From Trileptium ribeirensis (Eukaryota > Nematoda > Enoplea > Enoplida > Thoracostomopsidae): 64,000 bases of DNA. Below, one piece after another: positions 21,431-34,880 of this stretch (positions are counted from its first letter, which is position 1; each line of letters begins with the position of its first letter). Under the pieces are notes generated by a model that ran no database searches, had not been told where the DNA came from, and saw nothing but the letters and a program-made list of their open reading frames with translations. A program made the translations under genes and the position numbers. The stretch is taken from the NCBI GenBank assembly GCA_030248225.1, contig JASANE010028793.1:1-64000 (forward strand). Direction: 5' to 3'.

Positions 21431-24400
21431 GGCCTGACCGTCCTGAAAAATTCCCGTCCTCATCTCTACCAGGAACACTCAATTTGGGATCCCGAAAGTC
21501 CTAATAGCAGATTAGCCACTGTCGCTTTGTTACCGCTTGCAGCAATATTACTTATCTTAGTAGCAAGATGGTTATTGTGGTTGCTGGTAATCCCATAAAA
21601 CTTCGGAGTAGTGATTATCCAACCCCGAAAAACATTGTCTCAATATCAAAATTACGCTCGAAGTATGCCGAAAGAATATATTATCAGACACCATCAAATA
21701 GAGGAGAATCATCCTGTGCTAGCTGTAACATGAAGAACGTAATGACAAAGGTGAATTTACATTATAGCAATATTATTGCCGCTATTTAAGTACAAAACGC
21801 CTTTAGAAAGTATTGCTCGAAGCTGTTCGCCATAATTTTTGATAATATATGTTTTTCACAAAGCTTTGCATAATGTGTTACATCAAACATTCGGCTGGGG
21901 GGTTTATAGTTTCGAAGACCATTGATATTTCACAATTTACCTACCACACCAATAGCCCTGCATACACCGGTTGACGGGAACCAATCCAGTCGCCTTATGG
22001 ACACTAGCTGAAAGTGTCCATCGTTATGATGTACAGTTTTTTTACAGGTGCTACAATTTCTACAGCATCTAATTACGCGTCGCAAACTACCAACTACACT
22101 GTCACCAAATGAGATATTCCCTTTTGCTTTCCGTTAAACAAGCCTGAACGACTACCATATATAGAGTCAATAGAAGAACCAAGAACGCGAATTTTTAATT
22201 TGTGTGTGCATATTAAATATATAGGTACATTATATTCCAATTGCATTTCAGTCAAAACGAAAGCCACGCTGCTTCTTCATTTTTCCCCAAACCAACAGCA
22301 TCAGTATACATATATACGTACGTAATGTAATGGCGGCGTAGCTCACTCGTCGGAACATTAACTGTTTTATACATGAATTTTATAGTTGCTCGTTAAAAAT
22401 CTATATATATACATATATATACATACATGAATATATATATACAATAAGAAGCTTTATTTACACCTAACAGCATGCAAAAATGCAGAAATAACCACAACAT
22501 TGTCAACAACCAGGGTTTTGGGGTTGCTGCTTGTAGGCAACATTATGGAAAACCTTGCAGATACCATTTTCAATTTCTAGTAAGTAAATATGTGTTAAAA
22601 ATATTGTTGACGCCAGATTTTTAGTCATTAAACACAATGAGATAATTATTATTAATATAATCCAATTTCACGGGCATCTGTTGCCATAATATTCCGTATA
22701 TTTTGCACGGTCTGGTTGATTTTTCCTGATGTAGCTTTTTAAAAGCTAAACTATTAAGTTCTGTCTAGTGGGCGTTTTATAAAAGGCACAATGACTCCTT
22801 AATTTGGTGATGATCAAACACCCTGGTAATTACAGGTTCCCGCGGCCGGACTGAGTATATATGTGATTCATGATTAACCTTTAGTATCCTCATCGTTTTG
22901 ACCAAATGATGCAGTAGTCATCGAAATGATAAAGTTGATTTTTTATTAGCTGTTTAGAAAAACGGTTGAGTTCCTTTTACTGGGCGAAATGACTTTGTAA
23001 GTGGGTATCCTTCAGGGGAACTATGTGATTTCATTCCTCCACACTGCCCGAAGCATTATGAGTTGTGACCAGATTGACAGTGACATTAACTGCCCAAAAC
23101 ACGGACAATTATTCGTTTTCAGTGTTGGGCAGTAGGGAGGCAGATCACAAAATTGCATGTTATCCGTCTGTTATTCAACGTATAATGATGACCTTCCAAA
23201 GCCGCGGATAGAGGTTTACAATATCTAACTTAGCGGGCTTGAAAAACTTTATAAACCTGCGAATATAGGCTTGGGGCTGTTGTGGAGATGCAACTGGCAC
23301 CAGCAGGCTCAAATATTTTAGCATGTGCAGTTTTGGCTGTAGCAGAGATGATCTGTCCAATACAATACACCAATAAAATCCAGCTCATTCGTGGTCGGCG
23401 CATCTATGGCAAACAATTGTGGTTGTGAGATTGGAAATAACACAATGCCCATTCTTTGGCAAAGTATTGCGAAATGCCAATAAACGCCGGCATAGCATTG
23501 TGACAGGATACATGATTTGGCGGAGTGCAGCGCATTTGGTGGTTCGCCTAAATTGCTACTGGTTTACGCAGGCCCTATCACGCTGATGCATTACGCAGGC
23601 CCTATCACGCTGATGCAGTTTCGTGGCGGCAAAGTTGTCTCTGAACGGCAGCCATTTTACATACGTACGTATCAGTTTCACGCAATATCCACACAAAATC
23701 TACATAGCGACAAAACATTATTAGCCAGAAGTTTCTATATGTCGCAATATTACCAATATAGTAGCCAGGCATTTGACGCTATTTGGTTGAAGCACTTGAA
23801 TACTATTCGTATTGAATATTTTTCTTCGGTGATCCCTACGCTAACACCGCTATCTTCGGGTTAGCACAAGTTTCGCAGTGACATGAGCTAGGGACGGGAC
23901 TTGCAGAATCTGTCCCAGTTTGCGTGAACCAAGGGGAATATGGTTGCTTTTTCACATGCATATATATCAAAAAATTTAATTTCTTCAGAATAATTCACAT
24001 CCAAAACGTTATAGCTTCCAAAGATATATACGCACGTCAGCGGGTGCCAGTATGCTTCATAGAGTTGTGTGTTAATCGAGCAGATACAGTTAAATACTCC
24101 AAGAAAGGTGCGGATCTAACACAGAATATATTTAATATGGACGACGCACCAATGAAAACGTTATTATATATAGATAACATGCTAGTCTCAATTACCAGTA
24201 CTGAATCACTTTGGCTCGAGGCTTTGGAAAATGAACCCATTTGCCGAACTTCGGTTAGTCAAAACTGCATCTAAGAGACGTCCTTCCAGCTGCTTTATGT
24301 CAGATCTTTAAACATTATTTTACATCTGTTGTTCCCAGCGAAGTATAGCACATAAGTACATGGAAAGTTTTTCTTTTCATCATTCAATAACAGTGCTTCT

Positions 24401-24899
24401 AAATACATCACGAAGAAAACATCGTAGTGTTGCCCTGAGTTAACAGATAACCGCCGGGTGTCGTAAAGTAATTGAAAACTGGAGCCGAAAAACACACATT
24501 TAATTTACCACCACAATAAACACATTCTTTTATCCAACCCCAAATCAAAATAATTCCACAGAATTTTTACCTGCCTAAATTAGGCACAGGACGAGATATC
24601 AATTGACATGTCCTACGCATAGTCACAGCGTTTATTTGTTATTGATTGAAATGTTAACATATGTGTTGCTTTTAGGGAACATTATGAGAAAAACCATTTT
24701 ATACGAGCGCAGCAGTTTAGATGGAACTAGTAATAAAAGATTAAACGAGCAATATCACAATAAAATCATCTAGAGCTTATTTATTTATATTATTATCTGT
24801 ACGTATCGGTATTACTAAATTATTATTATTATAAACAACTGCTCAGCGTCGACTCAAGCAAACCACAAACTCGAAAGCCCAAATTTTGACCCACAACAT
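21431..24899. other. Long AT-rich stretch without recognisable gene
   Basis: No domain in any frame. TA-rich microsatellite lies near 22400-22442. A 27-bp tandem duplication (TTACGCAGGCCCTATCACGC...) lies at about 23563-23616 inside a 115-codon ORF (23517-23864) that shows no known motif. A 116-codon ORF follows (23924-24274), again without motif. Neither has codon or domain evidence to be called a gene. Confidence 0.4.
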
Positions 24900-25040
24900 T
24901 TCAATAATACATATATATATACATAATACATTACATTACACATTATGTATGTATGCATAATAAAATATGTAATGTATATATTTATATACAAATTACCATA
25001 TATTATTATACATAATACATTTATTTATATATGCGCACAT
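24900..25040. repeat. AT-rich simple repeat
   Basis: Imperfect TATATACATAATACATTA-type low-complexity sequence. Confidence 0.6.
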
Positions 25041-26969
25041 TTGAGTGAAATTATTAATAAAGCTATCACTGATCAACTTACACCATTTTAATGCTGGACG
25101 CACTGGTGTAGAATAACAATTTTAGAAAAATAAAAATTAGCTTTTGCAAAGATAAATAGTTGTTGTAATATAATACAGAAGATTATTGAAAAAAACCATT
25201 TTTTTATAAAATGCTACAAAAGTGTTACAAGAATCTCAATCGATTCAATTCAACCAACACGCATCAATGACAAGAACATCTCGGCTAAACAAACCCTCAA
25301 AAATGGTTTTAATAGATTATAGCATAATAAATACACAAACATATTTAATTTACCCCAAGTTTTTTTATGAAAGAATACACCATTAAATTAATTAATTGGC
25401 ATATATTTCCATTTGGAGCAAAAAAAATTGGTGTCCTGAATCTGAATGTGAAATGTGTATTGCACGATATCATCGCTATTTGATAATAATTCGACACAGC
25501 GGTATAAATCAAAAAATGGACACGTAAACAACAACTGCATTGAATGTCACGACCGTAACTGTGCGTTAGCGATGTGGCGTAATCCGAAGCTAAATCGTCG
25601 TATATATCCTTAACAAACCAGATAACTGGTTAATCCTTAACAAACCAGATAACTACTAGTGATGCAACTTCGTTTCACAAAAGCCTTTCCGGTTCAATCC
25701 GGACGGTCCCTGTTCATATTAATTACGTGGTGTTAATTTGCCTCCAGTATAACAGGATTAAAGAGAGGACTCCATTCGGTAAACAGTGACCCCAGATCCC
25801 AATAATATATTAGCACCTCAGTAACAAAAAATACCAGCTGACGGAAAACCAAATACAAATACGAGGATCTTACCCATCACCATGTAAAACTGCCGAACAT
25901 GGTTTTTAACCAATTAACCTCTGATTCGGAGGATGGTTATCCCGTTTCGGAGAGTAGTCACTGTGTTGCCACTTTAATTTTAAAATGTAACAGTAAACAG
26001 AATGGTAGACATTCAACTAAGACAACAACTTCTATTATGTAACATTTTCTTTGCTTGCACCACATCGGGCCTCCTGTATATGCCATGAGACAATATAATG
26101 CAGTGTACGTAAACTGTAACAAATATATATCTCAATATTGCAGCTGAAAACCACAGTCAGAGATTGTTTCCCGGTCTTGATCTTAACGTATCATGAAAAC
26201 AAATGCGTGCCATGAAAATATAAAGTTAAAAGAACGTTATCTTCTTCTTCTTCTACAGACTTGTCCCACTCTAAGTGGGGTCGCCGCTCGTCGCGCATAA
26301 GTATATACCTGACTTATCTAGCTTCTACTAAATTAAACGTGGACCGGTCTGTACCTGCTAACTAGTCCGAACCGCTGCGGTACGAACTACAGTAATTACG
26401 GTCCGTTTGCATCTATAATAACTATATGCTAGGTTGAAACTTTAAAACTTGGCTGGGACATCGAACCAAATTGTCAAGATCGAATCTAATAGATTGCTCC
26501 AAATTTTGTTCTTGCGCCAAAGCTTCCTTAAAGGAGTCAATACGTCGATTTAACTAATTCACACAATTATTACTAATGGCTAGAATACCGTTTTCTCTAA
26601 CCACTCATTACATCACATTGAGCAATGAACCAACGCTATTACAACTAGCCGTGACCAGTGACATGGAAAACTGTCATACCGCGGAAAGCTTCAAAGCATT
26701 CCGAGATTATGCAGTGAAGCGCTGCACAGTGCCTCAATATTAATCTGAAGACTGCCATACGGTTTTTAACATAATTTACTTCAGCTTAGCTTCCCAATAC
26801 TAAAACATATATACGTATATATAATGACATAACAAACAAGTTTTTTGTTGTCGATAGCATCTCCCCATTTTCGAAAAAGATTTGACAAATATATAATTCC
26901 ATATATATACCATTGGAAGCGCATTTAAAGGATGGATTCAAAGATGTCAAAATCCGCTCGATCCGTAAC
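25041..26969. other. No gene; small tandem duplication
   Basis: ATCCTTAACAAACCAGATAAC occurs twice at about 25606-25656. Near 26240-26290 a TTCTTC run leads to GTCCCACTCTAAGTGGGG, a small hairpin of a kind common in invertebrate repeats. Nothing coding. Confidence 0.4.
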
Positions 26970-27620
26970 TCAACCCATTATTAACCAATGAAGAGACTGA
27001 GCAGATGTCGGATCAATAAATATAAAATTTTGCACAACTCGTCCACAGACAAGTGCTCCGCTAATCATCGTGAGGCCGTGAGGTACGCGACCGAAGGCTT
27101 TTTCTAAGTGCAAAATGGCCTTATGAATTTTGCGGTTTTTATCATGTTTGATTAGCAAGGGCGCGTGGCATGCATGGCCTTTGTTTTTCCTGTGCAGATG
27201 CCGCATTGGTTTGTGCTGATTTCGACGATTTGTTCTGAAGCGACGACTCGGTTAAGAAACTTTAGTGTGACAGAGAAGATGAATTTTGGCGATAGTTCTT
27301 GCAATCAGTGACATCGCCGTTGCTGTTTTATGAAGGGACTGTGATGCTGGTTGTCCACATCGCCGGCGCAATGCCTTGTTAAATAGATTGGCAAGTACTC
27401 CAGTGTCGCCCCGTTCCAGTAACTTCCGCTGTGCTTCCGCAGGAACATCAATGGGCCCTGTCGCTTTGCTGATTTTGATCGTCTCAAAAGTTTCTGTCAC
27501 CCCTGTGAGAATGGTTGGTGGAAGTGGTCCCGGTACCGGTTTGGCGCTGAAGATAGGCGCGTGTTGAAACGCGTGGTTTTTTATTTAATCGAAAAAAGTG
27601 CCGAATCGAGGCCAGATCTG
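26970..27620 (-). pseudogene. Non-LTR retrotransposon reverse transcriptase remnant (RTE/CR1-like)
   Basis: On the minus strand, entering RT from its N side: KISKATGPIDVPAEA followed by LANLFNKAL (about 27490-27370), then the IHLLCHTK block (about 27280), NQCG-type residues in a shifted frame, and AILHLEKAFGRVPHG (about 27110-27060). The last corresponds to the RT motif-A region 'LDLEKAFDRVPHE', here with the catalytic Asp replaced by Gly. At least two frameshifts and a stop interrupt it. The motif-C half of RT is absent, so this is a truncated relic. Its 5' continuation lies at 29186-29480, beyond an inserted hAT-like element. Confidence 0.8.
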
Positions 27621-27628
27621 GTCGGTAT

Positions 27629-29185
27629 TAGTGATGGGCAATGATATCCGGATACCGATTGCTTATCCGGATATTATACGCGACGTCCGGATAATCCGTA
27701 TATATATCCCAAAAACCTTTATATTGCATTCCGTGGACAAGTGCACAATTTTACGGGTACAAAGCAAAAAACCGTTGATTCAACAATACCGAGATAGAAC
27801 TGTTTACAAAAATGTTTTCTTGCGACCTTTCGGAACAAGGTTATTGTCCTATTGACAATATATTTTGTGTTTAGGGAGTCAACTTTACTGTAAATGAATT
27901 TGCCTTAGGACCCGGAAACGAAAGAATCTGGATATCTGGGATTACTCGTTAGTTGGAACCCAAAATACTTCACTTTAAAAACTGTATATATAGATGGTAA
28001 GTTTATCGGTTGTCATCCATCGTTACGCCTGACTATCATATGATGGCCGGCGGGTGTTGAGTAGGAAAGACCAACCAGTCGTTGAGAAAATTTAGGTTTA
28101 GATGCGAGTTCGATGTTAAAATAAGTTGCGAGTTCGTAAGCAAAGAAAATAAAGAGCCACCAGTAGATGCACAACCGTCTACCAGAGGTAGGGCTAATTT
28201 TTCATCAAAATTCCGCGAGTTTTTTAGTAGATGTGTTTGTTCCATGGCAAGAGTGGAAGTAAGGCTTGAATAAATCTTTCGAAGTTTTCAAAATGTATCC
28301 TTAATATATATACCGGGTGTTTCTTGAAGCAATCGTGGCGTGTTTGCCTTCAAAGCAAGCATGGTTGAAACCAAACTCATCAAGCATGCCGAGGATGATA
28401 ACTTAACCGAGGTTCGGTGAGAGTAGCGGGTAACTTGTGTTCGGGAAGCAAAAGGCTTGGGTAGGTTAAGATAGCTACAGCATAGTGGCCTTCGACCACG
28501 CAACAACAGAAGCTAGACTATGTACCACATTTAGTTAAGCCACACTAGTTTAGGGATATATTTATCGTGTTATATTAAATAATGGTTGCATAATACATAA
28601 ACTTTTTATGCGACCCCAGCCTCCTTCATAGGTACCGCAGCAAGCCACAAATGCTAAGGGTGCCAGTCAAAATTTGATAATTTTTGATTAGAGTCTTCTA
28701 TAACCAAAAAACCTTTGAAATTTGGCATTTTTCGCGGATTTTAAAGGCTTTTTTTAATTTTCACTTGATTTTGAATTATATGCTTATATTTCTGAAATCG
28801 ACCTTTGCCGTTGCAAGTTGTAATTTGGAATAAAATGGGAAAAAAACCCCGCAATGCCATGTGTCATAGCCATAAATGTGCCCATGAGATATATCCCAAC
28901 ATGACCTTGTGTTTTTAACCATTAGCCATCACAACTAGTGTGTTTTCAACCATGCTGAGTCCTATTTTGGGTGGGTCAACTCATTTGTTTATGAATTAAT
29001 TTTCTGAAAATACAAAGTTTAGCGTATGTTTTATCTCAATACTTAATGCATCATAAAATAGAACTGTAATAGCGAATGGCCATACCTAGTATATACACAG
29101 TATTTGAATTTTTGATTAAATTTTGTAAATTGGGATATTTTAGTGCATATCCGGATATGATGAACCATTTCCCTGCCCATCACTA
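27629..29185. mobile_element. hAT-like element inserted in the LINE relic
   Basis: 1557 bp. The left end is TAGTGATGGGCAATGATATCC; the right end, complemented, is TAGTGATGGGCAGGGAAATGG. Flanks are GTCGGTAT (27621-27628) and GTCGGCAT (29186-29193), an 8-bp duplication with one mismatch. Subterminal TCCGGATAT motifs cluster at both ends. No transposase-like ORF is present, so it is non-autonomous or gutted. It interrupts the linker between endonuclease and RT of the LINE on either side, so it is younger than that LINE. Confidence 0.8.
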
Positions 29186-29193
29186 GTCGGCAT

Positions 29194-29480
29194 GGTCTCT
29201 ACGTTGGTGATGGTGAGCTGTTCACTATCTTAGAGCGCGGTGCTGAGAGTTGAATGGCTGATAAATTGCGGTTGACATTTTCGCGTTCAGGTGAGTGTAG
29301 TAGGCAACCTTTACTGCTGCGCAAGCCCTCTTCACACTGGATTTGAGCTGAGATATTCTTGCCTGTCGTTAGTCACGCGCGATTTCGCCATTTTTGAAAG
29401 GTGGATTCCTTTGTCTTGTCGGTCTCGGACTTCGTCACTTCACCACCAAACCTCCGTATCGATAAATCTTATCCTTGACT
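29194..29480 (-). pseudogene. LINE linker region, 5' continuation of the RT remnant
   Basis: On the minus strand an EVWW stop SDEVRD reading, followed by NDRQEYL, resembles the 'ETWWWNEEV...R..Y' linker between the AP endonuclease and RT of RTE/CR1-type elements. It stops short of any endonuclease motif and contains several stops. It is collinear with 26970-27620 once the hAT-like insert is excluded. Confidence 0.6.
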
Positions 29481-29599
29481 TCGTCTGCCCGACTCTTTGG
29501 CAGATACAGATACAGATCGGAGTTGATCAATCAGACTGTTTCACTGGGCTTTCTACAGTTTTTCTGTGAGTACGTTGATAAGTTTCGTTTCTTCTCTCG

Positions 29600-29765
29600 T
29601 AGGTACCACAAGTTCACTTTCATGGCGATGAATTGTCCTGGGAAAATTTTTCAGTGATGTATTGTCCTGGGGACGACTTGTCCTGAGCACGCATTGTTCG
29701 AGGACGAGATGGCAGGAGACAACTTGTCCAGGGACGAGCTGTCCGGTCCACAAGATATACAATGA
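29600..29765. repeat. Degenerate short repeats TTGTCCTGGGGACGA
   Basis: About six imperfect, partly inverted repetitions of TTGTCCTGGG / GGACGA, each about 18-22 bp. Too diverged to define a unit exactly. Confidence 0.5.
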
Positions 29766-30784
29766 TGTATCGAAATAGCAACATATGGTACAATCCAGAA
29801 AACATAGTAACACATGTATCCGTCTATTCGCAAATTACAACACTCAAACAAACATTTATATATATATACATCGAATAGAACTAAACTAAAAAATGTTTAA
29901 GACACAACCCCTAATCTTCGACGAATGAAAGACAGGCTTTTATTTTAAATAATTTTCTGGCCCACAAGTACAAAAATAGGCCAAAACACTTTTAATATCG
30001 ATAACAGCAGCTGTCAAGCATGGCTGCGCCTGTAAAACATTAATGTTGGCAAACAAGTGAAACAGAATAGAGAACCATTAGGGCATCGATGGAACACAAC
30101 ACAAGACGGGGTCATAGAAATATGTAGCATATATACATCGATCATTGAAAATGAGAATACAATAATACAGCAACCTGCATTATTATGTTCTTAAAAACAG
30201 CTAATAGGCTTAGAAATGCTGATACAAGCACATTTTATTTTACTTTAATATTCAAAATGTCTGCTAAGCTGTTTAGTTTGATGAGTCTAAAATAAAAGGA
30301 GACAGCTACCTATTCAATTACCACCATTACATAAACTTTTTTCTTATCAAGCTATTATACGTAACCATAAATTCTACACAAACAGCACTGAGCAATAGAT
30401 TCGACTCCAGGACACACCTGTCCTAAATTATATAGAAATGAAGTATGTACATATGTCTATACACACATACTGGCTCCTCCATTTGCTGAAAATTTGGCCC
30501 GGGGCATGAACCGGAACTGGGGCGCGGGATTTTGGCGGAAGCTACGACCTGGGGACCCCGGGTCGAACTAGGAGCAGACCCTGCCCATGGCCTCCAATTC
30601 TAAAAATTGTCAACATTTGATGTCTTTATCAAAAAAACGCTGCAATTACTATTGACTAGTAACTCTACCGAGATTGCAGAACGTAGTGAATCATAGGTGC
30701 ATCTACGCCTTTTGCGCGTACAGCCAATCAGCTCTCGATAGCATACGTCGATATGCTATATGTGGATATAACAAAATACCGCAC
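29766..30784. other. No gene; dispersed repeat at 30475-30560
   Basis: Unassigned AT-rich DNA. Bases 30475-30530 (CTCCTCCATTTGCTGAAAATTT ... GGGGCATGAACCGG) match 15042-15080. Confidence 0.4.
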
Positions 30785-31965
30785 AAATTAGAACAAAACT
30801 AACACCGGCAAAACGTTTCCCATGGCTGAAAACACTCAAGTGCATGCTAGCAACCTCTCAGGACATCACAATAAAATCAGGAATTTTGAGTCGATGAACC
30901 ATAGGGGTGCCATACCCCCGTACCCATAGAACCATGGGTCGCAGAGCAAAATCAACACGGCAATGAGTTTCCCAAGCGCGAAAAGCCCAAGTGAAACTTG
31001 TCAGTCGCCAAGGATGTCAGAACAAATTTTCGAATTTTGGGTCAATGAGCCACGAGGTTGCCATACCTCAAACCCCATAAACTGTAGCCTTAATCGAAAA
31101 ACAAAAAGCGGCAATGACATTTATCATTCTACTATGAAATAAAACCAACCACAGAAAAAAATTCGAAAGGTAAGATAAAAATAGCCATGCTTCCATGAAG
31201 GGTACTAAAATGAGGTAAAAACCTTCATTTTGCCCTCTGACCTGAACCTCGAGGGCGCCAAACCTCCGTACCCATAGAACCATGGGTCGTACAGCAAAAC
31301 CAACACCGGCAATGAGTTTTCCATAGCCGAAAACCGAAACGTGAAGCTTTTCAGCCGCCATGGACGTCAGAACAAATTTTCGAATTTTGGGTCGATGAAC
31401 CACGAGGGTGCCATACCTCAAACCCCAAAACTCCAGAACTGAAACCTTAATCGAAAAAAGAGGCATCGGTATTTATCGTTTTACTATGAAATAAAACCAA
31501 ATAGAGAAAAAAATTCGAAAGTTAAGATAAAACTAACCTTGCTTCCGTGAAGGGTACTAAAATGAGGTAAAAAACCTTTATTTTACCCTCTGACGCCGAA
31601 CCTTGGAGGCGCCATACCCCCGTACCCATGGAACCATGGGTCACAGAGTAAACTAACACCGACAATGAGTTTCCCATGTCCGAAACCCCCAAGTTAAACT
31701 TTTCAACCACCCTTTACGTCAGAACAAATTTTCTAATTTTGGGTCGAGGAACCATTACGGTGCCTTACGTCAAACCCCATAATTCCAAAACCGCAGCCTT
31801 AATCGAAAAACAAAAAAGAGGCATCGGCATTTATCGATTTACTATGAAATAAAACCAATCAGAGAAAAAATTCGAAATTCGAGCTAAAATAACCTTGCTT
31901 CCGTGAATGGTACTAAATTTGGGTAAAAACCCCGCATTTTGACCAATGACCCCGGAACCAGTTCA
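30785..31965. repeat. Tandem repeat, ~350-bp unit, about 3.5 copies
   Basis: ACCATGGGTC recurs at 30931, 31279 and 31633 (348 and 354 bp apart), with a partial unit before the first. Shared landmarks are GGCAATGAGTTTCCCAT, CAAATTTTCGAATTTTGGGTC, CTACTATGAAATAAAACCAA, CTTCCGTGAAGGGTACTAAA and TACCCATAGAACCATGGGTC. The minus-strand ORFs of up to 132 codons here are repeat by-products that break between units. Confidence 0.9.
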
Positions 31966-33711
31966 CTCACGCCACAGTTAATCACCACAGTCGGAAATCT
32001 GTGAATCTCACCGATTTCACGGTACAGATACATAACGTGACGATTAAAATAGTGAGATATAGCCATACCAAATTCCCAACCTAACCAAGAATAATGGATA
32101 GTATCTCAGGTATCGCTGGAAAAGGCTGTGTTTATTGCAATACAATCAGTTTTCGGGGTTTGAGATGACTGGGGGTCCAGATACTATGGTGCATCACTGA
32201 AGACCTGGTGGGCCCCTCCCTGATTTCCCCCTAGTAAACTTGGCTCGCGGATTAACCGAACACACAGAAAGGCAAGAAAATTTTCACATAACGTAGTGAG
32301 CCGGCAGACATTGCACCTCGACTTCTGATCAACAAAATTTGACGGCAGTTGAGCAACGGGCCTATTGGCTGAAACCAATTGCAAAACGGGTCCATGTCAC
32401 CTTTAGGGGCCGGATTTTATATAATTAAAACACCTTACAGCGACTTAGGCTTAGACTCTTAGTATGTGACTTATACAGGGACCTTACCTTAGAAAGACTA
32501 AGGCTTAATATATCGAGAACACAGTACAGCACGCACTGAACTACGGTTAAGGTTACATTGTCCGCATAACGCACCACCGATTCGAAATAAAATTAATTTT
32601 TATAAAGATTGTTCATTTCCCGCATTTACTATCTATTTCCCGCGCGCTTTGCTCATTTCTCAAATTTCCCCGTATTTTCCTGCTCGCGGGCATTCTTGGC
32701 AAAAATAACACTATAATAATCCCATCCCGAAAAAAACAAAAACTTGCTTTGCAAGTTATTTTTTAATTTCACTTTTATGAGGGTTATTAAACTTTGGATC
32801 AAAGCTCGAAAGAGGCTGCTCTTTAATAGTTTATACATAAGTCTCGATAAGATACGGTTGTCTCTATTTTTGATTTGATGCCTTCGGCAAGAGTTATAAC
32901 CTAAAATGTTGGGTGACCAAAATGGCCAAAATCAAAAAAAAGTCTGCAATTGATGTCAGTTTCATGAAATTTTAGGCAGGAAATCATAGTACCAGCGCAA
33001 TTACAAAACTATGTGCACAAATACATTTCATTACGCGTCCAATAAAGAGACTTCCGAAAATCCATCAATCTGTTGAACAATTATTATTATGTTACGAAAA
33101 AAGAATTTTGAAAAAAAACATGAAAAACACAATTTTTAGGAAATTCCGCTCACTATGCAAGCTCGCTTTGTTTCAATTATATGCACTCCGAATATAGTTT
33201 GTCGGCCCGTTGCCAGAAATAAAATTTTTCAAATTTCAACATGTATTGCCTGTTCTTGCCTGCAAACGAGAGAGTTTAAAGTTATAAGACATGCTGACTA
33301 AAGCAAATATTTATCTGTTCACTATGCACAACAAACCAATATGAGTGTGGCGGAATGTTAAAAACATTATTATGTAGATATAAGACGCGTTCAAATCTAA
33401 AATTTGATTTTTCGAATGCGTTGAAGAATAAAATCCCTAGTTAATAAATAACTAACCTGAGCACGATTCGAAAGCCGCTTCTTTGGTGATATGTTTGGTA
33501 TACTATCAGTACTAGTGCAACTAATCGTACTGGTGCAAGGAATATTGCGATCTGTAACAAATACCAAAATAATCTCATCTAAATAATGCTCCGAGTACCG
33601 ATACACTGTGTAACTGTATAGTTGTTCCAAGAAAAAAATTTTTCGGGACGATTAATTCGTAATTTTACACCAAAATGCCAAACATGTGTCTGTAAGAACG
33701 ATTTTTAAAAT
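31966..33711. other. No gene; one dispersed repeat
   Basis: Bases 32140-32236 repeat the GGGGGTCCAGA ... GGTGGGCCCC segment found at 1600-1705. CCATGTCACCTTTAGGG at 32393-32409 recurs at 58193-58209. The rest is AT-rich and unassigned. Confidence 0.45.
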
Positions 33712-33720
33712 GATATATAT

Positions 33721-33775
<55 letters not shown>

Positions 33776-33780
33776 TCTTA

Positions 33781-33821
<41 letters not shown>

Positions 33822-33852
33822 TTTTATATATATATATATCATTTTATATATA
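33712..33852. repeat. (TA)n microsatellite
   Basis: About 140 bp of alternating TA, interrupted by AAGTCTTACC and two copies of TCATTTTA. Confidence 0.95.
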
Positions 33853-34379
33853 TATGTATAATGTACTAATCGGCACAATTAGTATATATATTCCAAAGAC
33901 GCGAACAAAGAATATATCGGTGGAAAATTTATACCATCTGGAAAACATTACCGCTGGCTTCAATAATCTTCCATAGCAGTAAGGATACTGAAACGGAGCG
34001 GGCGAAGTTTCCGCTGAGGGCGCTATAGGGAAAATCGTGAAATTTTTTCTGTCACTGTCATTCTCAATTACGGATGGACGGATTTCGACACCTTTTTGTT
34101 CGATAGCAAAGGTGATGACGATGTGCGTTTTAGTTGAATGCGAACAACTCGGATCTCATCTTCCGGGTGCAAATGGCAAAAACAGGTTTTAAAGCTTCAT
34201 TGCCAAATCTGGCCATGCAGGTACCAGCGTTTCGCCGCCCATATCTCGGGGAACAGGTTTCACATCGAAAAATAACTGAGACCTACAACCTACTTTGCTG
34301 ACCACGACTTTTTTATGGAACCACTCTTTGGGCACTATTTGCTCCAATATGGTTCGTCGACTCTACCAGAAAATTTTTC
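33853..34379. other. No gene seen
   Basis: Unassigned. Includes ACGGATGGACGGATTTCGACACC near 34070, similar in style to non-LTR 3' ends but without a second copy here. Confidence 0.4.
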
Positions 34380-34880
34380 AAATTTTGCCGTGTTATCCTT
34401 TGTTTGTACTGTGCAATGAGTGTCTGTTAGGTTATCAAGCAGCTGGATACGATGGTTTTGCTATCTAGAGTCCAACTTGATTATATTATTTCTTTTAATG
34501 GGGTTTCAATAGTATTAGAGTCGACAAACCCGATTTCCAAAATGAATGCGTTTTCATTTGTCTAATTATGTATTGCGTGCAGGGCACCAAGAATTATCTA
34601 TACGTATTTCTGAAAGCTGACTACAATAGATTTGTTATCTAGAGTCCAGTTAACATATACCTTTTCATGGGTTTAGGGTCAACGAACCCGATTTCGATAA
34701 TTTAGTCTGTCTTCCGTTGTTCAGCTAGGTATTTCGTACAGGACAACAAAAATTGTCTATATATATAGGCTTTCCTTTCCGGTAGGCTGAATACGACGGT
34801 TTGGTTATCAGACTCCAGCATGAATACTTCATGCTGTTGTTTTCCATGGGTTTAGGATCGACGAAGTTTTAGGATTTCCA
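34380..34880. repeat. Diverged tandem repeat, ~172-bp unit, three copies
   Basis: TATCTAGAGTCCA at about 34462 and 34636 and TATCAGACTCCA at about 34807 mark three units. Each also holds ATGGG(G)TTT, a TCGACAAACCCGATTTC-like block and GTATT.CGT.CAGG. Old, as many substitutions separate the units. Confidence 0.8.

Noticed and set aside
31068..31466. 132-codon minus-strand ORF
   Set aside because: It lies in a tandem repeat and is broken in the neighbouring units; no domain.
33686..33976. 96-codon ORF rich in Ile/Tyr
   Set aside because: It is translation of the (TA)n microsatellite.
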